A stretch of DNA of 64,000 nucleotides from Thalassolituus sp. UBA1087 (GTDB lineage: Bacteria > Pseudomonadota > Gammaproteobacteria > Pseudomonadales > Oceanobacteraceae), in assembly GCA_002314145.1 (NCBI GenBank), contig DCCG01000032.1, positions 1 to 64,000 on the forward strand, read 5' to 3'. Below, one piece after another: positions 27,350 to 36,027 of this stretch (its first letter is position 1; each line of letters begins with the position of its first letter). The translations under genes and the position numbers were made by a program. A model generated the notes under the pieces. It was not told the origin of the DNA, did not search any database, and worked only from the letters and a program-made list of their open reading frames with translations.

Positions 27350-27382
27350 CACAGGTGGGAACAACTGTCTTTCCCGCCTGTG
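27350..27382 (+). terminator. Terminator-like hairpin after the alcohol dehydrogenase gene
   Basis: The arms ACAGGTGGGAA and TTCCCGCCTGT (10 of 11 pairs) surround a short loop and are followed within 5 bp by a TTTT run. It separates the dehydrogenase operon from the regulator gene. Confidence 0.65.
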
Positions 27383-27469
27383 GTGATTTTATCTGACAAT
27401 GACTCTTGGTTTTTAACCAGAGCTTTATGGCATCATTCCCGCTATTGAGAGTGGTGGGAGTGTGCCTTC

Positions 27470-29296
27470 TTGTTTCCTCATATGTTGTTAACGCCAGCTG
27501 TACATAAAAGTCAGCTTGATCAGGCACGCCGTCTGTTATTACAGGGGGACAGCCTGCCCGACGATCTGTTACCGGAGGCCGTTGCCCGCTCTTGGCAGCG
27601 TTCATTCAATGCCGGCATTCATCCCTGGGATTCCAGTCTGCAGCAGCGGGCTGTCAAAGGCGTTGCTTTGTCTGCAGAAGATCAGCGCCTGGCATTGTGT
27701 GCCAAAGACGATATTGACCGCCTGTGGGAAAGTTTTGGTGGCCCTTCCTGGTCACTGTTGTGTGTCAATGCCGGGGGGCTGATTGTATACAGCCGCAATG
27801 ACGACGACAGCGGACCGCTGAGTCTGCTGAGCGCCGGCACACGTATTGCGGAAAGCGATATTGGTACCACAGCACCTGCCTGTACTTTGCGTGAAAAAGA
27901 GCCCTTTGCACTGATGGGCTGCCATCATTATCTGAAAGAATTTGACCGCTTTTTCTGTGTTTCTGTGCCGGTTTATGGCCGTAATAACGAACTCGCCGGA
28001 GCGCTTGATATCACGGGTATCGGTGAACGTAATGTGCGTGTGGTTTTTGAGCAGCTGCGTATTGTGGCCATGGCGATTGAAAACCGTCTGTTCTTTCAGC
28101 GCAGTGAAGGCCAGCAGATTATCAGCCTGCAGGCGGATCAGCGCTTATTGGGCAGTCCGTTTCAGGGATTAATCGCACTCAATGAAAAAGGCCGGATAAC
28201 CGACGCCACCCACAACGCCTGCCAGATACTTCAGTTGCCGGACGATCTGGCCATGGAGTCGGGGCTGGTTTTTGATACTTCCCGTTTCAGCAGTGAGCAG
28301 GTGAGCCGTTTATCTCTGACCGATGGCAGCTCGGTCTATGCCCTGGCCGCGACACCGGATAACAGTGGCCTGGAGCAGCCCTGGCAGGGCTTTACGCCGC
28401 AGAACTTTACGACAACCGACCCTGTACTGAAACAGGCTTTTCAGCAGGCCGGTAAAGCATTTAATGCGGGGCTGCCGGTTATTATTCATGGCGAAACCGG
28501 TAGCGGCAAAGAAGTGTTTGCGCGGGCACTGCATAACAGTCGTGATCCTTCAGCACCTTTTGTTGCCGTTAATTGTTCCGCTTTGCCGGAAAGCCTGATT
28601 GAAGCCGAGCTGTTTGGTTACAGTGAAGGTACTTTTACCGGTGCCCGTAAAGGCGGAGCGGCCGGGCGGATTGAAGATGCCGATGGCGGCACATTATTGC
28701 TGGACGAAATCGGTGATATGCCGTTGTCTTTGCAGACACGCCTGCTGCGTGTTCTGCAGGAACGCAGTGTAACCCGTCTGGGCAGTTCTGAAAGCCGGCC
28801 GGTCAATGTCCGGGTTATCAGTGCGACGCACTGTGATCTTCATGCTCTGGTGGAAAGTAAAAACTTCAGGGAAGATTTATTTTACCGGCTGAAAGGGCTG
28901 GAAATTCAGCTGCCGGCTTTACGTGAGCGCAGGGATAAAAGGCAATTAATTGATCAGTTGCTGTCAAATGCCGGCGCTAACCGTCTGCTGGAACAGAGTT
29001 ACCATTTACTGCTTGGTTATCATTGGCCGGGTAATATCCGTGAACTGGAAAATGCCATAAAGCTGGCGGTTGCTTTGGCCGGGCCGGGAGAAGAGATTGG
29101 TACTGAACATTTTCCCGGCTATCAGTCTGTCGACAGTCAGGGTTCTGATTCGGAACCACAGACTCTGGCGCAGATTGAGCGCCAGGCAGTGCAGGATGCA
29201 GTGGACCGTCATCATGGCAATCTGTCAGCGGCTGCAGCACAGCTGGGCATTTCGCGCACCACGCTGTATAAAAAACTGACGCTGCCGCAGGCGTAA
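27470..29296 (+). CDS. Sigma-54-dependent transcriptional activator, AcoR-like
   Basis: The protein has 608 residues. Residues 1-210 carry a GAF-like sensor region (SWQRSFNAG, APACTLREKEPFALMGCHHY), with a PAS-like stretch at about 225-300. The AAA+ domain covers about 315-535: Walker A GETGSGKE near 341, the sigma-54 contact loop written GTFTGA near 387 instead of GAFTGA, and Walker B GGTLLLDEIGDM. A Fis-type helix-turn-helix ends the protein (AAAQLGISRTTLYKKL). The TTG at 27470 is preferred because GGGAG stands 9 bp before it; an ATG four codons on has no such site. It very likely activates the adjacent dehydrogenase operon from the promoter at 24632. The inducer is probably an alcohol or aldehyde, unproven. 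Confidence 0.93.
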   Translation: MFPHMLLTPAVHKSQLDQARRLLLQGDSLPDDLLPEAVARSWQRSFNAGIHPWDSSLQQRAVKGVALSAEDQRLALCAKDDIDRLWESFGGPSWSLLCVNAGGLIVYSRNDDDSGPLSLLSAGTRIAESDIGTTAPACTLREKEPFALMGCHHYLKEFDRFFCVSVPVYGRNNELAGALDITGIGERNVRVVFEQLRIVAMAIENRLFFQRSEGQQIISLQADQRLLGSPFQGLIALNEKGRITDATHNACQILQLPDDLAMESGLVFDTSRFSSEQVSRLSLTDGSSVYALAATPDNSGLEQPWQGFTPQNFTTTDPVLKQAFQQAGKAFNAGLPVIIHGETGSGKEVFARALHNSRDPSAPFVAVNCSALPESLIEAELFGYSEGTFTGARKGGAAGRIEDADGGTLLLDEIGDMPLSLQTRLLRVLQERSVTRLGSSESRPVNVRVISATHCDLHALVESKNFREDLFYRLKGLEIQLPALRERRDKRQLIDQLLSNAGANRLLEQSYHLLLGYHWPGNIRELENAIKLAVALAGPGEEIGTEHFPGYQSVDSQGSDSEPQTLAQIERQAVQDAVDRHHGNLSAAAAQLGISRTTLYKKLTLPQA

Positions 29297-29339
29297 GTAA
29301 GCTGATATTTATATCAGCAGGTGAAGTTATTGGGCGTGA

Positions 29340-29627
29340 TTATTTACCTTTCAGCTTTTTCATAAAATCCAGAAAGTGTGGCTGGAATTCGCTGAACAGG
29401 GCATGGCCTTTGTTTTCCAGCATAATTTCGCTGAACAGTTTTAGTCCTACCGCCAGCGATGTCGCCTCACGTTCATCCAGGTCATCGCGTTGTTTCATTA
29501 ATTCAACGATTTTCAGAATATCGTCGTGATTGCCGGTTTCGAAGACCAGTGGCGCTTCATATTCAGACGGGTTGCCTTTGGCATCGGCCAGGTGTTCCAC
29601 CGTGATCCGGTATTGGTGTTGTTTCAT
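29340..29627 (-). CDS. DUF3861 family protein
   Basis: The protein has 95 residues and is soluble. It has HQYRITVEHLADAKG at the start, FETGNHDDILKIVELM in the middle and VGLKLFSEIMLENK near residue 65, the recognised pattern of DUF3861. The family is short, widespread in proteobacteria and without known function. The ATG at 29627 has AGAGGAAAG. It is followed on the same strand by nothing close and lies tail-to-tail with the sigma-54 activator gene. Confidence 0.82.
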   Translation of the reverse strand: MKQHQYRITVEHLADAKGNPSEYEAPLVFETGNHDDILKIVELMKQRDDLDEREATSLAVGLKLFSEIMLENKGHALFSEFQPHFLDFMKKLKGK

Positions 29628-29713
29628 AAGATTGCTTTCCTCTTTTTCTCTTTCCTCAGGTTTGCCGTGTCATTCCGGGCACAGAGTGTTGTCTGTGCCC
29701 GTTCCGGCTGCGC

Positions 29714-30565
29714 TTATTTCAGCGCGGCGGCAATGACCTCAGTATAAGGTGTTGTGGGCTTGCCGGTCAGGGAACTCAGTGTTTTCCCATCGTCAAACAA
29801 CCCACCTTGTGCGGCCCCGGCATCGGAGTCTGCCAGCATGGCGGCCAGACCATCGGGTAAACCGGCCTGCTTCAGGGCAGCGGCAAAGTCGTCTTCAGAC
29901 ATATTCTGATACACCACATCTTTGCCCGACTGACGGGCAATTTCCGCCGCGAATTCTGCCAGTGTGTAGCTGTCGTCCCCGGACAGCTCATAGGTTTTAC
30001 CCTCGTGGCCGTCAGTAGTCAGGACAGCCGCGGCGGCGGCAGCATAGTCAGCGCGGGCGGCAGAGCTGATCCGTCCTTCACCGGCAGCCCCCATAAAGAC
30101 CCCGTATTCCAGAGCCGGAGGAATGGAAGCCGCGTAGTTTTCGCTGTACCAGCCGTTGCGCAGCAGAACGTAATCGAGGCCGGATTCAGCCAGTGCGGCT
30201 TCTGTGGCGCGGTGCTCCTCGCCCAGTCCCAGTGGCGTGCTGTCAGCGCGCAGAATGCTGGTGTAAGCCAGCAGCTTAACCCCGGCTTTTTTGGCGGCAT
30301 CAATGACGTTCTGGTGTTGTGGGGCACGCTGGCCGACTTCGCTGGAAGAAATCAGCAGCAGACGATCCGTACCGGCGAAGGCACTTTCCAGGGTTTCCGG
30401 GCGGTTGTAATCTGCTTCTTTGATATTAACCCCCAGTGCTTTCAGATCGGAGGCTTTTTCCGGAGAGCGCACCGCGGCGGTAATCGCGGCGGCCGGTGTC
30501 GTTTTCAGCAGTGCTTTGATAACCAGGTGGCCCAGTTGGCCGGTGGCGCCTGTGACTGTAATCAT
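29714..30565 (-). CDS. qorB: NAD(P)H:quinone oxidoreductase 2-like, NmrA-type SDR
   Basis: The protein has 283 residues, matching E. coli QorB. It has N-terminal TGATGQLGHLVI (NADPH-binding), LLLISSSEVGQRAPQHQNVIDAAKKAGV, YTSILRAD and LLRNGWYSENY, the QorB/NmrA pattern. The enzyme reduces quinones with NADPH in the cytoplasm. The ATG at 30565 has AAGGAG. It is divergent from an HxlR-type regulator gene, as in E. coli qorB-ytfH, which suggests regulation by that neighbour. Confidence 0.9.
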   Translation of the reverse strand: MITVTGATGQLGHLVIKALLKTTPAAAITAAVRSPEKASDLKALGVNIKEADYNRPETLESAFAGTDRLLLISSSEVGQRAPQHQNVIDAAKKAGVKLLAYTSILRADSTPLGLGEEHRATEAALAESGLDYVLLRNGWYSENYAASIPPALEYGVFMGAAGEGRISSAARADYAAAAAAVLTTDGHEGKTYELSGDDSYTLAEFAAEIARQSGKDVVYQNMSEDDFAAALKQAGLPDGLAAMLADSDAGAAQGGLFDDGKTLSSLTGKPTTPYTEVIAAALK

Positions 30566-30669
30566 GGTGAATCTCCTTAGTGGTTGATGAGTTTGATTAA
30601 CAGATGACTTCATCCTAGCTCTTGTGCTAACTTTTAGTAAGTACATACAAAAAGGTAAGTTAGGTAAAC
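30566..30669. promoter_or_regulatory. Divergent qorB/HxlR control region
   Basis: The 104-bp region contains repeated half-sites of the GTAAGT/ACTTA kind (around 30630-30665). This is the type of sequence recognised by HxlR repressors at their own promoters. The assignment of sites is inference. Confidence 0.4.
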
Positions 30670-31080
30670 ATGATGCCAATTGACCGCAACAGCCGGCAGC
30701 AAGCCACACTGAGTGAGAAATTTGAGCGCGGGGATCTGTTCGCCAGCCCTTGCCCTTCAAGGGATATCCTTAAACATGTGTGCAGCCGCTGGGGGGTTCT
30801 GATCCTTATTGCCCTGCGCGGCGGAACACACAGATTCAGTGAGCTGCGGCGTAAAATGGGTGGTGTCAGCGAAAAGATGCTGGCTCAGAGCCTGCAGGCG
30901 CTGGTGGAAGACGGATTTGTAATGCGGGTGCAGTATCCGGTGGTTCCGCCCTTTGTGGAGTACAGTCTGACGCCTGCCGGGGAAGAGGTGGCCGTCAAGG
31001 TAGCTGACCTGGCAGACTGGATTGAGCTGCATACGCCACAAGTGATGGAACGGCGCGAACAGCTGGCGGCAGAAGCCTGA
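30670..31080 (+). CDS. HxlR family winged-helix transcriptional regulator
   Basis: The protein has 136 residues. The HxlR signature is CPSRDILKHVCSRWGVLILIALRGGTHRFSELRRKMGGVSEKMLAQSLQALVEDGFV, with a winged helix (VPPFVEYSLTPAG) after it. The Cys near residue 35 is the redox- or electrophile-sensing residue in many relatives. Genomic pairing with qorB suggests it controls the quinone reductase in response to quinones or aldehydes. Two ATG codons are adjacent at 30670 and 30673; the site upstream is weak. Confidence 0.9.
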   Translation: MMPIDRNSRQQATLSEKFERGDLFASPCPSRDILKHVCSRWGVLILIALRGGTHRFSELRRKMGGVSEKMLAQSLQALVEDGFVMRVQYPVVPPFVEYSLTPAGEEVAVKVADLADWIELHTPQVMERREQLAAEA

Positions 31081-31215
31081 GGGCTGAGTCCGTCCGCACC
31101 CTGTATGCCACCGGCAGTCGCAAAAACAGGCTGTAAACGCTTGTTTCCTCAGGCCGGACAGGCGACAGTGATAAGAGCGCTGAAGCTGGTAGATGGTTAC
31201 CATGGAGGAGTCAGC

Positions 31216-31584
31216 ATGACGCCAGACACAAAGCTCAATTATATTGAATTCGGCACACTGGATATGGAAGCCAGTAAGTGTTTTTTTACTCAGGTCTTTA
31301 ACTGGTATTTCACCGATTATGGTTCTGAGTACGCCGCATTTTTTGCCGGCGAGGCGGGGATTGATGGCGGCTTCTATTTACTGGCCAACCATCAGGATCA
31401 AAGCCCCGGGAATCATGTGTTGCCGGTTTTTTACAGTCACTCCCTGGCGGAGACGGAGCGCAATATTATTGCGGCAGGGGGCGAAATCACGCGTCCGGTT
31501 TTTCACTTTCCCGGTGGCCGGCGTTTTCATTTCCGTGAGCCCGGCGGCAATGAACTGGCGGTCTGGAGTGACCGCGAAGAATAA
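31216..31584 (+). CDS. VOC (glyoxalase/bleomycin-resistance fold) family protein
   Basis: The protein has 122 residues. It shows the vicinal-oxygen-chelate pattern NYIEFGTLDMEASKCFFTQVFNWYFTDYGSEYAAFFAGE and the closing FREPGGNELAVWS with its Glu ligand. Such proteins act as metal-dependent dioxygenases, isomerases or binding proteins; this one has no assignable substrate. ATG 31216 is fixed by the strong GGAGGAG site 6 bp upstream. It lies between the HxlR and tpm genes on the same strand. Confidence 0.85.
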   Translation: MTPDTKLNYIEFGTLDMEASKCFFTQVFNWYFTDYGSEYAAFFAGEAGIDGGFYLLANHQDQSPGNHVLPVFYSHSLAETERNIIAAGGEITRPVFHFPGGRRFHFREPGGNELAVWSDREE

Positions 31585-31739
31585 TCAGTGTGCGTCAGGG
31601 AACAGACCGGCACAGGCGTTATTGTCCATACAATTCTTTATATTTACCCCTTCCTTCCGGCTGGGTCGATCCGGACCCATGCGTTACTATTAAGTCCATA
31701 AAAATTCAGCGACAGATCAGGGGAAACCCGGGGTACAGA

Positions 31740-32414
31740 ATGGAACACAGCTTCTGGCATGATAAATGGGAGCGGATGGAAATAGGTTTCCATCTCGATG
31801 AAGTGAATAAAATGCTGCTCAAGTATTGGCCGGCTGCAGAAATAGCAAAAGGGCAGCTGGTGCTGGTGCCTTTATGTGGTAAAAGCCTCGATATTATCTG
31901 GCTGATGAACCAGGGCTATTATGTGGTGGGTATTGAGCTCAGCGAAGTGGCACTGGATCAGTTGTCCGAAGATATCCGCGAGCAGACCGGAACAGAATTA
32001 ACCAAGACCCGCGACGGGGATCGTATTCTGTATCAGGGCGATGGTGTGCTGCTGATTGCCGGTGATTTCTTTGCCGTCAGCGCCGCCGATCTGCAGGCAT
32101 TGACCGGGCATTCCGTTGCCGCTGTGTATGATCGCGCGGCTATTGTGGCGTTACCTGCTGAGATGCGTCAGCAGTATACCCGGCATCTGCGTCAGCTCAG
32201 TGGCGACTGTGTGCAGCTGCTGATTACTCTGGATTATGATCAGCAAAAGCGTTCCGGTCCGCCGTTTGCCGTCACTGATCAAGAAGTGATGGATCATTAC
32301 GCCGCTCACTGTCCGGTTACCGTGCTGGAAAGCCGTGAGCTGATCGATCAGGAACCACGTTTCCGCGAGCAGGGACTGGATTCCTTTATTCAGCGGGTAT
32401 ATCGCATCGGCTGA
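31740..32414 (+). CDS. tpm: Thiopurine S-methyltransferase
   Basis: The protein has 224 residues, close to bacterial TPMT length. It begins FWHDKWERMEIGFH, then LVPLCGKSLDIIWLMNQGYYVVGIELSEVAL (the SAM-binding motif I), and VYDRAAIVALPAEMRQQY. The enzyme methylates thiopurines or, in bacteria, selenium and tellurium oxyanions. The ATG at 31740 has AGGGGA upstream. The last 29 bp overlap the end of the convergent trmO gene. Confidence 0.92.
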   Translation: MEHSFWHDKWERMEIGFHLDEVNKMLLKYWPAAEIAKGQLVLVPLCGKSLDIIWLMNQGYYVVGIELSEVALDQLSEDIREQTGTELTKTRDGDRILYQGDGVLLIAGDFFAVSAADLQALTGHSVAAVYDRAAIVALPAEMRQQYTRHLRQLSGDCVQLLITLDYDQQKRSGPPFAVTDQEVMDHYAAHCPVTVLESRELIDQEPRFREQGLDSFIQRVYRIG

Positions 32415-33135
32415 TGTTCAGAACCCGTATGGTATCAGGCTGTGGGTAATGCCAGGTCACATTAATATCCCACAGCTGAACACCATAGCGACGCCCGGCA
32501 TCCGGATTCTGATACGCGGGCTTGGGGTCCTGCGCCAGGCATTGCTCAGTTAAGTCAATGACGGCTTCGCCGAGACGGCGGGCTTCTTCCTCAGCCTGGT
32601 GGCGGGCTTCTGCTTCCCATTCAACCCGGATGGCAGCCGGTGCCTGTGGCGCTATATCGTTACGCGCGCCGGCAATGGCATCGGCGTAAGGTACGTAAGG
32701 TTTGATATCAATAATGGGCGTGCCATTGAGCAGGTCGACGCCGGATACCCTTAACCTGTGACCCTCAACTTTCTCAAGTTTCACCACGGATTGGCCGATG
32801 CCGTTTGGCCGGTGAGTACTGCGTGAGGCAAAGACGCCTACGCTGCGGTTACCGCCCAGACGCGGAGGGCGGACTTTCAGTTTTGCTTCTGTTTTAACCT
32901 GATGAAACTGAAACAACAGCCAGATGTGGCTGACGCCTTCCAGACCATTGACCGCATCGGGATGATCGAAGGGCGGAAGCAGTTCAATGACCGCCGTTGC
33001 CGCCGGTGCCAGCGCAGGTTGCCGGGGGATGGCAAATTTTTCAGCAAAGGGCGTGTGGGCGATAGCGACCGGGACTATGGTGGTGCCGGTCGCCGATACG
33101 GTGTCAGTGGCAGTATCGTTGATGGAAGGTGTCAT
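32386..33135 (-). CDS. trmO: tRNA (N6-threonylcarbamoyladenosine(37)-N6)-methyltransferase TrmO
   Basis: The protein has 249 residues. It carries the TrmO/YaeB core: VAIAHTPFAEKFAIPRQP, a VSHIWLLFQFH motif, VFASRSTHRPNGIGQSVVKL (SAM-binding beta-barrel), LLNGTPIIDIKPYVPYAD and the C-terminal YGVQLWDINVTWHY. It methylates t6A37 of tRNA-Thr. The first 20 residues (Thr/Ser rich) are outside the fold. The stop lies inside the convergent tpm gene. A 20-nt palindrome lies about 100 bp upstream, shared with fadL. Confidence 0.93.
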   Translation of the reverse strand: MTPSINDTATDTVSATGTTIVPVAIAHTPFAEKFAIPRQPALAPAATAVIELLPPFDHPDAVNGLEGVSHIWLLFQFHQVKTEAKLKVRPPRLGGNRSVGVFASRSTHRPNGIGQSVVKLEKVEGHRLRVSGVDLLNGTPIIDIKPYVPYADAIAGARNDIAPQAPAAIRVEWEAEARHQAEEEARRLGEAVIDLTEQCLAQDPKPAYQNPDAGRRYGVQLWDINVTWHYPQPDTIRVLNISRCDIPAE

Positions 33136-33231
33136 CGCTTGCCTGCAGGTAAAAAGCGCATTGTATCTTAAGCCTGTACAGATTGGAGTGGCGCTGTTTC
33201 GCTGGCTGCCGGATATGGCGGGCTATTCATT

Positions 33232-33251
33232 TTTGAACATTAATGTTCAAA
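33232..33251. promoter_or_regulatory. 20-nt perfect palindrome, candidate operator
   Basis: TTTGAACATTAATGTTCAAA lies 165 bp before the FadL start and 97 bp before the divergent trmO start. Lipid-responsive TetR-type regulators (PsrA, FadR-like) use dyads of this size, so a link to FadL control is plausible, but the consensus cannot be confirmed from memory. Confidence 0.45.
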
Positions 33252-33415
33252 GTCTTAGTTTTAAGTCCAGATAATTTCAAATACTTACCATATGGTTACC
33301 AGATGTTACAAATTGGCCTGTTTGGATTGGCATACTGCCGCCCACTGAGAAAAACAAAATTAACAATTATTGGCTTCTCTGATTTTTGTCGCTTAACAAC
33401 CAGCAGGGTGACTAT

Positions 33416-34840
33416 ATGTATAAACACGCTTCTCGTCTGGCCGTTGCAGTTATGGCCGCTTCTATGTTCAGTGCCGGGGTTCAGGCCTCTGGCTATAAAG
33501 TGAATGAGCAGGCTGCCAAAGCCTCTGGCCGTGCTTTTGCCGGTACTGCCGCCGTTGCCGATGACGCTTCCGTGGTCTTTTTCAACCCGGCGGGCATGAG
33601 CCGTCTGGAAAGCTCACAGGCCAGCTTTGGTTTTACGTATCTGTCACTGGAAGGTGAATTGAGTGGTGTGCGGACCAATGGTGCCGGAGTTACCAGTGAT
33701 GGCGCAGAGGCCGGTGTCTATAATGACGGTGGTAACTATATGAAGGATCAGCTGATTCCTTTTGGTTACCTGGTGCATAAACTGGACGATAAAGCCTCGG
33801 TCGGTTTCGGTATCTTCGCCCCGTTCGGGACGGAAACTGACTACAAAAAAGGTTCGATCGCCAGTGGCTTTGCCGGCCATACCAAACTGTTGACCATCGA
33901 CTTCCAGCCAAGCATGTCTTATCAGCTGACGGATGATTTCTCGTTCGGTATCGGTATCGATATGGTGTATGCCTATGGTCTGCTGAGTAAAGAACTGGAC
34001 CTGGTTCCCTTTGGTGCTTCCACCGATCCTCAATATCGCGGCTATGAAAACGAATTTGAAGTCTCCGGCGACGATACCGGTTATGGCTGGAACTTCGGCT
34101 TTATGTGGGATCTCACCCCGGATACCACTTTTGGTTTTGCTTACCGTTCCGAACTCGATTTCGAGCTGGAAGGGGATGCTGAGTTCAAGCAGTCAGAAGG
34201 TGTAATGGCTTATGCCGATCCTGATGGCGCCTCAGGTCCTATTCCGGCGGGTGTTTATCCGGTTGACGGCGCCACTGGTACTGTCGATAAACAGGACGCC
34301 CGTGTTCCTCTGACCACGCCGCGTTCTGCCACCTTCAGTCTGGCTCACCAGTATAACGATGCGCTGCGTCTGACCGCGGGTGCGACCTGGACGGACTGGT
34401 CAGTGTTTAAATATTTTGATGTGATCGCCACCGATGAAGGCATCATTGATGATATTGCGGGTCTGGGCGAGAACTACATGGGCCATATCGTTGAAAAATG
34501 GAATGACACCTGGTCATTCGCGGTGGGCGCGGATTATGTTCTCAATCCCAAATGGACGGTACGTGCCGGTTATGCGTTTGACGAAGCGCCGGTCAATGAT
34601 AACCACCGTACTGCGCGGGTGCCGGACGGCGACCGTAACTGGCTGACGGCAGGGGCGACTTATAACGTGAACAGCGCCTGGTCATTCGATGCATCGCTGG
34701 CTTATCTGATTATGGATAAGGTGAAAGTGAACGAATACGACCATGATCTGGATGATGAGGTCGACGGCCTGAGCAACCTGAATGGCGAGTTTGAAAACTC
34801 CGCTCTGGGTATCTCATTCCAGGCAAACTACCGCATGTAA
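33416..34840 (+). CDS. FadL/OmpP1/TodX family outer-membrane transporter
   Basis: The protein has 474 residues and a signal peptide ending VQA-SGYKV. The mature N-terminus SGYKVNEQAAKASGRAFAGTAAVADDASVVFFNPAGMS is the plug (hatch) signature of the FadL family, which imports long-chain fatty acids, alkanes or aromatics across the outer membrane. A 14-strand barrel follows, ending with the outer-membrane signal ISFQANYRM. ATG 33416 has an AGGGTG site. It fits the hydrocarbon lifestyle suggested by other genes. A terminator follows directly. Confidence 0.93.
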   Translation: MYKHASRLAVAVMAASMFSAGVQASGYKVNEQAAKASGRAFAGTAAVADDASVVFFNPAGMSRLESSQASFGFTYLSLEGELSGVRTNGAGVTSDGAEAGVYNDGGNYMKDQLIPFGYLVHKLDDKASVGFGIFAPFGTETDYKKGSIASGFAGHTKLLTIDFQPSMSYQLTDDFSFGIGIDMVYAYGLLSKELDLVPFGASTDPQYRGYENEFEVSGDDTGYGWNFGFMWDLTPDTTFGFAYRSELDFELEGDAEFKQSEGVMAYADPDGASGPIPAGVYPVDGATGTVDKQDARVPLTTPRSATFSLAHQYNDALRLTAGATWTDWSVFKYFDVIATDEGIIDDIAGLGENYMGHIVEKWNDTWSFAVGADYVLNPKWTVRAGYAFDEAPVNDNHRTARVPDGDRNWLTAGATYNVNSAWSFDASLAYLIMDKVKVNEYDHDLDDEVDGLSNLNGEFENSALGISFQANYRM

Positions 34841-34860
34841 GTTACTGCTTACTGCCAGAA

Positions 34861-34885
34861 AGCCCGCCACGTGCGGGCTTTTTTG
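34861..34885 (+). terminator. Rho-independent terminator after fadL-like gene
   Basis: An AGCCCGC/GCGGGCT stem with a 5-nt loop is followed by TTTTTT. Confidence 0.9.
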
Positions 34886-34977
34886 ATTCACCGCCGGATG
34901 ATGGCGTGTCCGCACTTGTTCAACGTCGTCTGCGGGGGTAGGCTTGCAGGCAGGTAAAAAGTCGTAAGGATAGATAC

Positions 34978-36027
34978 ATGGGGCAGTTTTCAGAGCGCAT
35001 TCAGGATTATCGTGACCGCCTGCGGGATTGGTGGGCTGATGGCGGTGTCGGACGCGGACTGGTGATCGGTGGGCTGGTTATTTACCTGCTTGTCAGCCTG
35101 GTTGTCGGTTTCTTCTGGAGCTCCGAGCCCGATATGTTTGACGTCAAAGCGCGGGCTGATCAGCGCGCTGCTGCCATGGGGCTGGAAAATGCCATTGGCT
35201 TCACAACCACCGCGACCCTGATGGAAGTCACCGAAACCCTGCTGGATAAGCCGGGTGGCTATCTCAGTAATGATGTTTTTCCTCCTGGTCTCTGGCTGGA
35301 CAACATCCCTAACTGGGAATACGGCGTGCTGGTACAAGTACGCGACTTTTCCCGTGCGCTGCGCAAAGACTTCAGCCGTTCCCAGAGTCAGTCAACAGAA
35401 GATAAAGATCTTGCGGTGGCGGAACCTCAGTTTCACTTTGACAGTGACAGCTGGGCGGTACCCTCTACTGAGTCTGAATATGGACGCGGTCTGAAAGCAC
35501 TGAATAATTATCTGCGCCGTCTCGCCGATCCGGCAGAGCCAACGGCGCAGTTTTACGCCCGCGCTGACAATCTGCGCCAGTGGTTACTGGATGTGGAAAC
35601 CCGGCTCGGCAGCCTGTCACAGCGCCTGAGCGCTTCCGTTGGACGCCAGCGTCTGAATACGGATCTGGCAGGGGAGGCGGATGCCAAACAGTCGACGCCG
35701 TCAGGCAGTGATCAGATGGTGAAAACACCGTGGAATAAAATAGACGACGTATTTTATGAGGCGCGCGGTTCCTCATGGGCGCTGCTGCATTTGCTGAAAG
35801 CGATTGAAGTCGACTTTCAGGATATTCTGGAAAAGAAAAACGCGATGGTCAGTCTGCGGCAGATTATCCGCGAACTGGAAGGTACTCAGGAGCCTCTGTG
35901 GGCACCGGTGATTATGAATGGCAGTGGCTTCGGTATGTTTGCTAACCATTCCCTGGTCATGGCTTCTTATATCTCCCGCGCTAATGCGGCCATTCTCGAC
36001 CTGCGTGAACTGCTTTCTCAGGGGTAA
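34978..36027 (+). CDS. DUF2333 family inner-membrane protein
   Basis: The protein has 349 residues and one membrane segment at about residues 27-46 (GLVIGGLVIYLLVSLVVGFFW). The large C-terminal domain contains LENAIGFTTTATLMEVTETLLDKPGGYLSNDVFPPG, the hallmark of DUF2333, and FYARADNLRQWLLDVETRLGSLSQRLSAS. The orientation is likely N-in with the domain in the periplasm. The function is unknown; the family is widespread in gammaproteobacteria. AAGGA lies upstream of the ATG. It stands alone after the FadL terminator. Confidence 0.85.
   Translation: MGQFSERIQDYRDRLRDWWADGGVGRGLVIGGLVIYLLVSLVVGFFWSSEPDMFDVKARADQRAAAMGLENAIGFTTTATLMEVTETLLDKPGGYLSNDVFPPGLWLDNIPNWEYGVLVQVRDFSRALRKDFSRSQSQSTEDKDLAVAEPQFHFDSDSWAVPSTESEYGRGLKALNNYLRRLADPAEPTAQFYARADNLRQWLLDVETRLGSLSQRLSASVGRQRLNTDLAGEADAKQSTPSGSDQMVKTPWNKIDDVFYEARGSSWALLHLLKAIEVDFQDILEKKNAMVSLRQIIRELEGTQEPLWAPVIMNGSGFGMFANHSLVMASYISRANAAILDLRELLSQG

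Noticed and set aside
26282..27364. A long open frame on the minus strand, 360 codons, opposite the alcohol dehydrogenase
   Set aside because: It is antisense to a well-supported gene with strong family motifs, has no ribosome-binding site or recognisable motif, and a His/Gln/Thr-rich composition that reflects the codon bias of the sense strand.
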